DNA of 64,000 nucleotides. It comes from Euryodendron excelsum. Taxonomy: Eukaryota; Streptophyta; Magnoliopsida; Ericales; Pentaphylacaceae. Where the stretch lies: positions 28,732,001 to 28,796,000 of the forward strand of contig CM065388.1 of NCBI GenBank assembly GCA_033060915.1, given 5' to 3'. The notes beneath the pieces are model-generated. The model searched no databases. It was not told where the DNA came from and saw only the letters and a list, made by a program, of their open reading frames with translations. How positions within the stretch are numbered: position 1 is the first letter of the stretch; each line of letters starts with the position of its first letter. Below, piece by piece: positions 35,201 through 45,833 of the stretch. The position numbers were made by a program, and so were the translations under genes.

Positions 35201-37466
35201 ATTTGGGGTCGTGAACATACAAGGTTAAGGTTTCACCACATAATCAAGGGGGCCGGACCCACGTGGTCTTTGGTTAGACTAGAAGAAAGCCCCCGACACG
35301 GTGACTCTCCCATAGTCCAATCCTACACATGGATCGGGAATCCCCTTGTTTCAAGCATGCAAAGAAAGGGGGGGAAAGAGATGGGGGATTAAAATAGAGA
35401 AAACCCAAGTGGGTTGGAGAGAGAAGAGAGAGGGGGAATGCGGAAATTTAAATAGGGAGCCTACCTTGTTTCTTGTTTATTTGCGCGCCGTGCGGTCTTC
35501 AATCTTCGGTCTTCGTCTTGATCTTCTTCTTTAGTCTTCAAGGGTTATCTTCAAGCTTTAGATGGCAGCTCTTCAAGTCTTCCAAGGATGGTTGAAGGTT
35601 AGGGTATGAGTGTATGGAGGAGTGTATGAGTGTATAGGAGGCTAGGGTTTGTGTATAGTGGCTAGGGTTTGGGAAAACCTAGGGAGGCTAGGGTTTTGGA
35701 GGTGCTCGAGCTCTGTATATCGAAATATAGGATTCTTAGGTTAAGTTTGCAGACCCCTTTCACGTTGATCGAGGCTCTGTATTTATAGAAGTTGGACAAG
35801 CCTGGCGCCTGTTGCAGTGGCGCCAGGGCAAAATTTATACTGGCGCCACTAGTAGTAGCGCCAGGCCATTTTTTGGCTTGGCGCCACTACTAGTGGCACC
35901 AGCCATTTAGAAAACAATTAAGGTCAGCAAGCAACGTATCTTTGACGAGATTTGGGTGACTGTACTAGTGACTACCATGTAAATTTTAGCCTGGCTTCAC
36001 TAGGAGTGACTCCGGAAAGTCCGGGAATGATTTGAAGGAGCCGGGAGTGACCCGGAAGGTCGGAAAGGAGCAGGAACACTTAAAATAGTGTCCTGGAGGT
36101 ATTTGACTTGAAAAGTGAGGATTGGATGTGTCGGAAAGGTTGACCGAGCATTTAGGGGCAAAACGGTCAATCGGACCGGAAAATTGACGGGACAGACTCA
36201 AACTGTCCCGGAAGAAGAATTTGGATCTGGAAACATTATTTAGAATGTTCCCAGAGGTTGCCGGTTTGATACCCAGAGCCGGCGTGGTCGGAAAAGGTGA
36301 CCGTCCCACTAGGGGCAAAACGGTCATTTTGCACCGGGTTTGCCGGAACTGACTCGGAAAGGTCCGGAAAGGTAAAGGAAGGTTAATAACACTATAAAAA
36401 GTGTTCCCGGGTCATTACCGATTTGATACCCAGAGCCGGTACGGTTGAAAAAGGAGACCGACCCTCCAGGGGCAAAACGGTCACTTTGTACCGGGTTCGC
36501 CGGAACTGACTCGGAATGGTCCGGAAAGGTAAAGGAAGGTTGAGAATACTATAAAAAGTATTCTCAGGGGGTTACCGGTTTGATACCCAGAGCCGGTGTG
36601 GTTCCCGGGGCGTTCGGATGCCTAGGGGCAAAATGGTCATCTTGACCGAAAAGTCTCGGAAAAGGTCCTAAGGGTAGTCTGGTCCTTTTCCACCGAAGTG
36701 AGCTAACAGACACGGGTGTTGACCTAGGTTTTGAGTGTTTTCGCCACTCTAACGGTGTGAGTATTTCCGCTACTCGGATGGGGTCGAAGATTTGTGAGTA
36801 TTTCCGCTACTCGGACGGGGTTGAGTATTTTCGCTACTCGGACGGGATTGATGATTTGGGAGTATTTCTGCTACTCTAACGGTTGAGTATTTCCGCTACT
36901 CTAACGGCTCTGTGAGTATTTTCGCTACTCTAACGGTTCTGTGAGTATTTCCGCTACTCTAACGGTTTTATGAGTAGTTTTGCTACTCGGACCGTCTCGA
37001 GGAATAAACTGTCTTGAGAGAGGGATTGGAAAGGGGTCTTATGGTCTCTGAAGAGACGTGCCTGGATTGGAACCGTCTCGAGGAATAAACTGTCTCGAGA
37101 GAGGGATTGGAAAGGGGTCTTACCGTCTCCGAAGAGACGTGCCTGGGTTTTGAGTGTTTCCGCCACCCTAACGGTTTTGTGAGTGTTTCCGCCACTCTGA
37201 CGGTTTTGTGAGTAGTTTTGCTACTCGGACCGTCTCGAGGAATAAACTGTCTCGAGAGAGGGATTGGAATTGGAATAAGAAAGGACAATGCCCCTAAGGG
37301 CATTTTGGTCATTTGGCCTCTATTCGGGCCTGATAGGCTCGCGAAGCGATGGGAAGACGGAATTTGGACTAGAGGATTGGTTTCGATTGGAAAATGTCCA
37401 TAATGACTTGAAAACAAGTCTGGACGGAGTGTAGACTGCCGAGCGGTCAAAAATGGGGTGCTTACA
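32272..37466 (-). mobile_element. S3: solo LTR, - strand, inside E2 5' LTR
   Basis: 5,195 bp from TGTCGCGCCT to GGGTGCTTACA, with perfect duplication TAAAT at 32267-32271 and 37467-37471. The empty site is seen in the E2 3' LTR near 51280. Same subfamily as S2. TATA box TATTTATA at 35780-35787. Inverted-repeat arrays at 36733-36988 (nine units) and 37152-37226 (three units); 81-bp units at about 36990-37145 and 37227-37280. With S2 it makes the E2 5' LTR a set of long inverted repeats. Confidence 0.92.
36733..37226 (-). repeat. Two arrays of short inverted repeats in S3
   Basis: Nine units at 36733-36988: GAGTG/CACTC first, then seven GAGTA/TACTC, then GAGTAG/CTACTC. Three at 37152-37226: GAGTG...CACCC (one arm broken), GAGTG/CACTC, GAGTAG/CTACTC. 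Loops vary (TTTCCGC, TTTTCGC, TTTCTGC). Two 81-bp units separate the arrays, as in S2. Confidence 0.9.
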
Positions 37467-38454
37467 TAAATTTTTCTTCCAAGTTCTATCTTTTCAAATC
37501 AAAATTCAATCTTCCAAATTCCAATTTTCAATCCTTTATTCAAAGTTCAATCCCTCAATCTTTTAATTCAATTTCTAATCCAATCTCTCTCTCTTTTCAA
37601 ATCAATCTCTTTTCAATCGGACTCTTGTCAGAACTACAACTGACCTGATTCTCCCAAAGGGATACGTAGGCAACCTTCATAGGTGTAGTCACAATACTTT
37701 TCAAACTTTCAATTCCACCCTCATGGGTGCTGTCTCCACATTTTCAAATCCCAAATTCCAATTTCAAAATTTCCAATATCAAATTTCTATTTTCAATTTT
37801 CAAACTTTCCAATTTCAATTCCATCTCTTCAAATCTATTTTCAAATCAAATCAATTTCAAATCAATCAATTTTGAAATTTATTTTTTGATTCTCTTAACT
37901 TGCACTTGCATATCATGCATCATGTTAGTTTCTTTCCAAGCATTGTTTTTCAAAGTGAATAGGATTGAACATTAGTTAGTTAAAGACTCTCATAGGTGAA
38001 TCTAGGGTAGATTGACATGTAGGTACCGAAAGGGCGGAATAGGGTGATGGCTTAGTGAGTCTTCCCTACACGTAACCAACCTCCGAACCTAGGATCACTC
38101 TTTTCAAAGACCAAAAAAGGAGTTATTTTTCAAAAAGGGCTAAATGTTTTCCAAAGGTTGCCAAACAACCTGTTTTTCTTAAAAATCCTCTCTTGAGGAG
38201 ATATTTTCAAATCGTTTTCCAAAAACCCTAAGTGTAGTCTTCGGATTATTCTTAGTTTTTAGGTGACCTAGCTCACCTTAATCAAGTTAGGTGGTGACTC
38301 CGAATCTTTTTCAAAATCCCTTATTTCAAATTGATCTTCAATTCAAACCTAGTCGCACTCATTCTTCTAGGAGGGTGAGTTCTAACGAGAGAGTACAACA
38401 TTTTTCCTGTTTGTGTGAGTATTCCTCAAGTGCGAAAAATCTGAGCGCGACAGC

Positions 38455-38472
38455 TGGCGACTCCGCTGGGGA
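38455..38472 (+). other. E2 primer-binding site (tRNA-Arg)
   Basis: TGGCGACTCCGCTGGGGA, separated by GC from the LTR end GCGACA (38452). It differs from the E1 site at one base (G for A at position 11), so one mismatch to the remembered tRNA-Arg 3' end. Confidence 0.85.
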
Positions 38473-40004
38473 CACTTAGAGGGTTAGGCCGTTAGTCATG
38501 TCTCTTTACCCTTTACCCATGTAGAGTCTTCAATTAACTTGGTTTAATCCTATTCACTTTAAATTTTCAAAACTAAATTTGCAAAATTGTTTTTAAAAAA
38601 AAAACATGCATTTATTCATATTATCTTGTATTATGTTTGTCATCCACATACTAACACTTACATCTTTGTTTTGTAGGTGCGCTTTTTGCTTAAGTTTATT
38701 AACTGCTTTGCATGAATGTGATGTACAGGATGAATTGGAGTTGTTGGGCCCTTTCCTCCACTTTTAAAAATCACACTCACACTGCATGTGCACTTGCATT
38801 CTGCATACTTGCATACCCTGATATGTCCTTTCTAGTTAGAAAGGGGGAAAGGTATATTGGTTGTGGGCAAGATGCTGTGTCAGTTTCTTCGCCTACGGCC
38901 TCTTGATGGTTCCCCGCTCGAATCACCAACCGATCATGGCACCACCTCGGGGTGTGGGCCTAAGTTTGAAGATCTGGGGACCGAGCCTTTTTAGGACGCA
39001 TTAGTCAACCCTCAACCTCATACTCATATAGACACCATACATAGCCGAACCTCTGCCGGATTTAAGACACGAGCACTGTTTTCAAAATCACGGAGGAAAG
39101 GGCGACTACTCTTACTTCCATTTATACCTGCCGTTATAATGCTTGTATTTATACTATTATAATGTCTGTCTAACTCCTCATGCATGCATGTTTATTTTGC
39201 TATTGCATTCTCTCTCCTTATACTCTTTGCATATTCATGCTCATGCATTCAATAGTCCATGATAAGACAAGAGTTCCAAGTAACTCAAGTCACTGCATTC
39301 TCATGCATATGATCAACCCATTGAAAGTGACACCAAAGTCACTCTCCTTTACATTAAACCTACCTAAACCCTAAGGGTTCCCACGTAACCCTAAGGACTC
39401 ATGGCATGCACACCAATCCATTTCATAAGAGGGGCCCCAATCCCTCTATGCTCATAGAGATAGGGTTGCCAAGAAGACAAGGGGCAATCAATCAACAAGG
39501 TCTCTCAGCGACCTCCTCAACATCAAATCCAAGGAAGGCGAATCCGAAGACTCAAGAGTAGTTTAGGTTTTCTCTTTGTAAAAGTAGATAGGTGGAAGTC
39601 CAAAGAAAAATGTTCCCCCTCCCCCTATTAAAATGTATTTCAATTCTTTTGTATCTTAAATCCAAAATTTAATGTACCTTTTATTTGTATGAATGAATGC
39701 ATGGATAATTGAAGGTTCCCACCTGACGGTAAAGTGTCTACATGCAGGGGCAAACCCCTTATCTTTAAAAGTGAGCCAATACATCATGGCTAGTTTCCCT
39801 CCTAAAGAGGGCCACCCTAGAACATGCATTGCATAAAGTTCTCTAAAAACCAAAAACTAACTTGTGACTTGTGTTTTTGTCTTTTTCTTTCTTCCTTTTT
39901 ATTTCTATTTACAGAAGTCGCGTTGTACTGAGTAAACATTGCTCCCAAGAAAGTGCAACATCCACCTGGGAATCCTATTATCACTCGGCACAAAAGCATC
40001 ACTG
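38473..40004 (+). other. E2 leader between PBS and gag, non-coding
   Basis: About 1.5 kb without a convincing frame. A pyrimidine-rich run ending TTTGTTTTGTAGGT (about 38664-38680) resembles a 3' splice site and is also present in E1 (near 21930, reversed); no donor was identified. The rest matches E0 and E1 leader blocks. Confidence 0.6.
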
Positions 40005-41967
40005 ATGGCTGCTAACCCTGAAGAATTCTCTCAAGTCTCTCAAGAGGAAGTTAATGAAATGAGGGCTAAGATGGATGAGATGCTCAAACTCATTCAAACT
40101 CTGGCCATGAAGGATGCTACTGCAGTCCCGTCATCATCTATAACTTCATCCAAGGACCTTGAACCTGCTAATCCAAGGATCATGCTTCAGTTTGACAATG
40201 CTGGGAGGACTAAGGAAGACGCCAAAGGGGTCAACGCTGAAGAAGAAGAGACCATATGGCTTTCACCTATAAAGAAGGCCTCTCTAGATCCTCTTAGTCT
40301 GAAAATCCAAGGATTGGAAGATTTGTTGCGAAGTCTCCATAGCAACGATACTTACGGGTTCACTTCTTATGATGAGCTTTGTTTTTTCCCTGACCACCTG
40401 AGACCTGCTAAGTTTAAAATGCCTGACTTCTAGAAGTACGACGGTACCGGTAACCCCGTTGCTCATCTACGTCTATATGCTGGAGCGCTTAGTGGACATG
40501 GCAACGACCCGAAGCTCCTTATGCAGTTATTCCAACACAGCCTCACTGGGTCGGCTCTGCAATGGTTCGCTCGTTTGGACTTAAGGAAGATCACAACCTG
40601 GATGGAGCTAGTCAATGAGTTTAAAGCCCAATACCGTCACAACATCGACCTCACTTCTGATTGATGGTCCATGATGACAATGAGCAAGGGTGAGAAGGAG
40701 AGCTTTAAAGCATACACCCTAAGATGGAGGGAGGCCGCTACACAAGTTAAACCCCCGTTAGAGGAAAGAAGTACGTACAACTGTTCGTACATACTTTCCA
40801 AGGTATATTCTATGAGAAGCTCTGCACAAGTGTGGGAAAAAGCTATCCGAACTCATCATGCAGAGGGAAATGATAGAAAACGGCCTCAAGATAGGAAGAA
40901 TCACAGATCCTTATGCCAAGACTGGAGAAAATACCACCAATATAGCCAAGAAGGTGGCTACTACAAGGGGAACGATCAGGAAGGAAAGAGAAGTGTCTGC
41001 TATTCTGCCTAGCCAACCACCCCAATACCGACCCCCGCTACAATCACCCCCAGTCCTGCCCTTGCCCACCTTGACCATGCCTGCTCCAACCCCAAACTAT
41101 GGTCCTACTGAGGCACGACCCAACTTCAATAGACCCGCTAGATGCATCCGTACCTTCAACGCCTTAGCCTGCACCCAAACCAAGGCCTACCATAGCCTTC
41201 TAAAGAACAACATCTTGAAGCCCGTCCCTGCTCACCCGTTGCCAAGCCCTCTGCCCCCGACCTTTAATGCCGCTCTCACATATGAATATCATTCAGGTGG
41301 CTAGGGGCATGACACCGAAAGTTGCTTTGCTCTCAAGCACAAGATCCAAGACCTGATCGACAATAAGACCATTGATCTGCAGCCAGTAAAACCTGCTCCC
41401 ACTCCCAATGTGACTGCTAACCCTCTGCCGGATCACACCGTCAATATGATACTAGTAGAGATGGGAGGCGAGGGAGCAATCGACGAGCTTGAGGCCGAAG
41501 GTTATGAGAGCGATTGGGAGGCCGATGAAGAAAGTGACTGGAAGGAAGATCTCCCATTATGCCCAATCTATCTCCATAACCCTAATGAAATGCCTGATGC
41601 TTCTGACTGGCCCATTGAGGAGCCAATGTTCTTGAGAGATGAGACTACTGAAAACATGGTTGCTGATGGATGGGGTGCTAAGTTTCTGCATCCGAAATAT
41701 ACCGCGGCTGAACGTCATTTGCTAGAGAATCATTGGCCCACAAATGAGTACAACTATGAAGAAATGAGCTGGAGGATAGAGAAGCCAAGAGCACAAGCAG
41801 AGCCATTTGAATTGGAAGGGGGTGAGCTGGTCACCCTATTTACAGAAGAACCCGTTGCGCAGAACAAGAAGGAGGCTGATAACTGCATCAATAGTGTCAA
41901 CGTCTGTGGAGCTCTAGGAGAAGCCTTTGCTTGTCTCACCTTAGCCAAGGATCCGGGTCGCGAATAG
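40005..41967 (+). pseudogene. gag: Retrotransposon gag of E2 (Tat/Ogre type), broken
   Basis: Gag is the nucleocapsid/capsid protein of the element. The ATG at 40005 opens MAANPEEF and a heptad-like stretch (NEMRAKMDEMLKLI), preferred over one at 39939. The core capsid motif follows: MPDF then KYDGTGNPVAHL at 40422-40469, LTGSALQWFARL near 40540-40575, and ESFKAYTLRWREA near 40700. Downstream is IENGLKIGRI, then the knuckle-like region EYHSGG...GHDTESCFALKHKIQDLI (about 41286-41360), in which the usual first Cys is Tyr. An acidic tail of about 185 residues (41410-41967, ESDWEADEESDW) has no domain I know. Breaks: stops at 40431 (TAG), 40662 (TGA) and 41302 (TAG), and two frameshifts near 40770 and 40845. 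No protease or polymerase follows. Confidence 0.88.
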
Positions 41968-43987
41968 AGCATAAAAAATGTGGGAATTGTCCCAAAGCCG
42001 TACTAGAAATGGGTTCCCTTCAAAAGCGCATAAGAGAGGGGTGTTTACACCCACTTTCTTCCTATCCCTTTTATTTTTTGTCTTTAAATTGATGTTTACA
42101 TTTCATTCTTGCTTAAGAACTATATTCCTTTCTATGAAAATGATAATAATAGTCAAATGATAATCTTTTGTTCACTGCTGCTATCTTATATGTCTCCTGG
42201 GAATAGTGACTACTTTCTACGCAAGGGGCATGGTTTATCTTATGGAATGATCCAACTTGAAGGGATGATAGCATGAGTTAACCACTCGCCAAATGATCAG
42301 CCTTCCACAGAGAGAGAGAATAAGGATGAGTGAGGATACTACCCAAAGGCAGCACTTGCAAGACTCTGAGGCTAAGCGATGTGTGGCCAGTTTATCAAGA
42401 GGAAGAGGAGTCATCTTTCATTCCCCCACATATAAAGAATAAATAACTGAATAAATAACTAAATGTGCTCATATTCCCTTTGCTTAACCCCTTGTGCCTC
42501 GCGGAAAGCGAAAATTTTCTTTGTTAACCCCAGTCCAAGACTGTCCTCCCCACATTGGGGCAGACAATAGTTGAGAACTCTAGGAATGGTACCCACCCCC
42601 ACTGTGCTAAGTCAACAATAAAAGCTCTATAGATCAAGCAATCTAATTTAAAGTGAAGAGAGGTCCTCATTTCATTTCCCACATAGTCCAAAGTAACCCC
42701 ATGCCAAACCTGTTGAGCCACTTATCCTTTCTTAACAAAACCCCAACCTAGGGATTACCGCCCACACTGGGTACATTGAGCTACCAAGGGAAAAGGTTTA
42801 AGGGAAAAGGGTTAAAGAATTGTTTCGTTTCATAAAAGAAAAGAAAAGAAATAGAAAGAAAAAGCAAAGGAAAGGAGTTGCCAAGGGGCAAGAGGCCAAA
42901 AAAAAAAAAAACCATGATTCTAAGGAAAGGCCTAAAGATAATCATGAGTGGGTCGTCTTCAAAGGCATAATGAGAAAATCAAATGAGAAGAAAGTCATGT
43001 TTATCTCAAAAAGTCTATAGAAGGGGTGACAGAAAAAGGGTAATTTTCATCCTGAGAAGTATATGGTCAAAAGCAAGAAGGAAATTTAAAGGTGATCCTA
43101 GGTTACAAGGAAACCCAGTAGAAATGATAGGTTTGAGCCTTTACTCTTCTCTTGCAAAACCCCTAAACCATGGCCTACATTACAACCCTATTAAAGTCCC
43201 CTCTGATTGAAAGCAGAGTGCTTGATCTAAATGAGCTAAATACGCTGCCAAAACTAAAGAAGGATGTTAATCCTACTGAAAAAACGGTTAAGGATAGTAT
43301 AGATCGAAACCTTGCTGAAAACAACATTGAATTTGAGCCTACATATCCCGTTGTTTCTAAAACCCCATAACCTAGCCTACATTACGGTCCTAAACAAAGT
43401 CTTCTCGGATTGAAATGACTGGCCACTTATCGCTCTGCCAAAGGTCAGGTAAGTTGTTGCTAAAACCCCAAGAGTCGAGAGTCTCAGCCCAATAACCCTA
43501 TACACTAACCCTAAGATAGAAAGTTGGAGGCAATCAAGAGGTTGAGAAAGGTGCGAAATGCTATCATTCAATCAAAGTAGGGTTGGGCCAGAAGAGAGGC
43601 TAAATCCCCGAGGAGGAAGGAGTTACCATTCCCAGGACTACAAGTCTAACAGCACTTTGTGTTATTCTATTAACATACTTCTAACCTGTGCATATGTTAA
43701 AAAAAAAAAAAAAATCAGCATGGCCTTTGCACACATAGGATATAACTCCCTGTAGAAATAGAAGTCATCAGCATCAACTCATGTAGTAGATATCTAACAT
43801 AATCATACATCACATGCCTCAGATCATATGCCTAGCTGTAAAGATCATAAATGTATTTGTCTATCCATACATCTAAGTACCATAAATATTCATTTTTGTA
43901 CAAAATATCAGAATAAAACTGTCTAACATAAATACAACTAAGGGACCAGGGGCAAAAGAGGATCAGAGTCTCCACAAGGGGCATCCC
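41968..43987 (+). other. E2 internal, non-coding, between gag and antisense gene
   Basis: Two kilobases where pol would be expected but no reverse transcriptase, RNase H or integrase motif is visible in any frame. It includes two copies of the ~220-bp repeat (about 43140-43210 and 43355-43430) and A-rich runs. Blocks match E0 6370-7700 and E1 18000-19650, so this layout is shared and old in the family. Confidence 0.7.
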
Positions 43988-45833
43988 TCACAGATCAAAG
44001 TCGATATCATCTGGATCAAAATCCCCAAAACCCAGCATCGGAGGAGGAGGATAACTACTCGAAGCACCACCATCCTGCAGGGAAGACAAAACCGAAATCA
44101 GCTGCATACAAAAGGAACTAAGCAACAGCAGAGCAAGAAGGAGCAAAGAAAGAATAACATACCCCCCCACTGCCCATCTGAGATAACCGAGCTGTCAGGG
44201 AAGTTACCTTGACCTAGTATTGGTCCCGCTCCATCTGGTACTGGTCTCTCTAGTCTCTCACAGTAGTAAACTCGGCCTGGGGCACATATCCTCCAGCACG
44301 GCGCCACAAGTCGACCACCTCCTAGCCAACAGCGTACCCGCCGACTACTACCTCAAACCGGGTGAAGGCACCAACCGAATGAGCCCCAAAGTGCGCAACA
44401 TAATCTGTATCCAAAGGAAGCAAGAACTCAGCACCTGGCTGGCGCTCCTGGTAGGGAATAGGCACTCTTACCACCAGGGCTCCAAACATATACTCTGGTG
44501 GAGCTCCTGCTAATCGGAACTCCTTATGAAACTGCTGCCAGTGTCGCTCTCCAAGATAGGACTCCCAGATGTCATCACTGAGAAAAGCAGCTCTCGATAA
44601 GGACAATGGGACCAGGTACCGGATTGTCTCGTAATGGACTGATCCAATGAAGGGCCGCCAGGTCACATCCCTCGCCTCAATCAGCTCCAAGTTAGCCCGG
44701 AGTGTCACAAAGTCAGTAATCTCCAATCGCTGGGCTACCTGATCACGAGCCCACCTCAAAGCGCGAGGATAGAGATCATCCTCAACAACTGCAGGGCGAC
44801 GCACTGGCAGGTACTCGTAACTCCACCAGACAAGGAAAGGCCAGAAACTAGTCATGCTGCCCCAACGAGAAGAAGTCTGAACCCGCATCGATCGAAGAAC
44901 GCAGCCAAAAGAAAAGGATCCCCAGTCCAACTCAGACAAAGCTCCCAGATCGGCTACTATACTCACCAAACGGCACGGCACGAGTGACTTGTTGTTGTTG
45001 CAGAAGCAGCTAAAGATGATATACAACATAAGTCGCCGTCTCATGATGTCCCGCCTGGTAGGCAATGGCTCAGTAGCAAAAGTACGCTCATCCTAACTAA
45101 TCCAAGAGACCGGGAAAGCAGAACGCTCAGGATGAGGCAAGTCCAACAGTAACCAGGCTTCGCCCCTGTAAACTAGATGCGGGGTGATCCGCTGGCTGAC
45201 AAAGGAGAGCCCTGTAATAATCGCCCAATCCAAAGGAGTGGGACCTAACTCAAAACCAAAAAAATGAAAGGTCGCAGTCTCCCCGAACCACCTCTCAATA
45301 AGTGCCAGTACCAAATGCTGGTTCAGGCGGTTAGCCTGTAATCCCATAAAAGCATCGAATCCGATCTCCGCCAAGAAGGCACGATATGATGGGGCAGCCC
45401 GCTGCATGGTCACAAACACTTGATGAACAACCCCTCTGAAAGCTGTATGTACCCGCGGAGGCGGCAAGTGCTGTCTAGAATACACGTTGGGGTGATAGGC
45501 AAGATCCCCGAGTGGTGGGACGTCCAGTATCTGCAGATCCCCCAAGTCAGCGTCCGCTTGCCTATGCCTGGAAGAAGCTCTCCCATAGCCGGTCACCTGA
45601 TCCCCAGGGCCTGGTACCTCCTCCTTGGCATCAATCTCCTCGGCAAAAGCCTGTTCAACCGGAGGAAAAGGGTTGACAGGTAGCCTACTGCCCTGCCCAC
45701 TCTAACTGGATGAGGATCGTCCGGTAGATCGTCGACTACCTCTAGATCGACTAGAGCCGCCAACGGAATCGGTTCGGGCCGCCTTGCCCGAGCGGCGTCT
45801 CTTCTCAGAACCGTCATCACCCGCATCTGCCAT
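43988..45833 (-). pseudogene. Antisense plant mobile domain (PMD) gene of E2, two exons
   Basis: One frame from the ATG at 45833 (MADAGDDGSE) runs 557 codons to 44163, then joins in phase 0 across an 88-bp intron (44162-44075) to 29 codons ending at TGA 43990-43988. The total is about 585 residues. Residues about 80-345 look like a PMD (PF10536-like): ERWFGETATF at 180-189, then GPTPLDWAIITGL, and later LDWGS at 302-306 followed by FWPFLVWWSYEY at 330-341. The last exon is acidic (FGDFDPDDIDFDL). There is no frameshift, but five in-frame TAG codons: 45702, 45093, 44322 and two near 44250 and 44215. It lies antisense to E2 between gag and the 3' LTR. Known PMD proteins (Arabidopsis MAIN and MAIL1) act in gene and transposon silencing; a role for this copy is inference. 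Confidence 0.8.
44075..44162 (-). other. Predicted 88-bp spliceosomal intron in the antisense PMD gene
   Basis: On the - strand the donor is GGGG|GTATGT and the acceptor TTGTCTTCCCTGCAG|GATGG, with a T-rich body. Removing it keeps phase 0 and links the PMD frame to an in-frame acidic exon with its own stop; without splicing the frame runs into a stop inside the intron. The intron is antisense to the element's genomic RNA, so it would not be removed during retrotransposition. Confidence 0.7.

Larger units (their letters stand above)
22683..38452 (+). repeat. E2 5' LTR, in three pieces
   Basis: Pieces 22683-23708, 29115-32271 and 37467-38452, about 5.16 kb when S2 and S3 and one copy of each duplication are removed; the 3' LTR is 5,076 bp. 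The first piece has about eight 81-bp units (22885-23550) and inverted repeats at 23553-23569 (GAGTAGCGAAACTACTC) and 23658-23674 (GAGTGGCGGAAACACTC). The middle piece holds the 157-bp array, the 23-bp palindrome, TATA box, leader and G-poor tract. The last piece has the terminal block. Confidence 0.9.

Noticed and set aside
42820..43370. Small Lys-rich frames after gag in E2
   Set aside because: Short, A-rich, overlapping and not shared as frames with E0 or E1; best explained as low-complexity non-coding sequence.
41968..43987. Possible diverged reverse transcriptase or integrase between gag and the antisense gene
   Set aside because: No YxDD-type, RNase H or HHCC/DDE motif was found in any frame on either strand.
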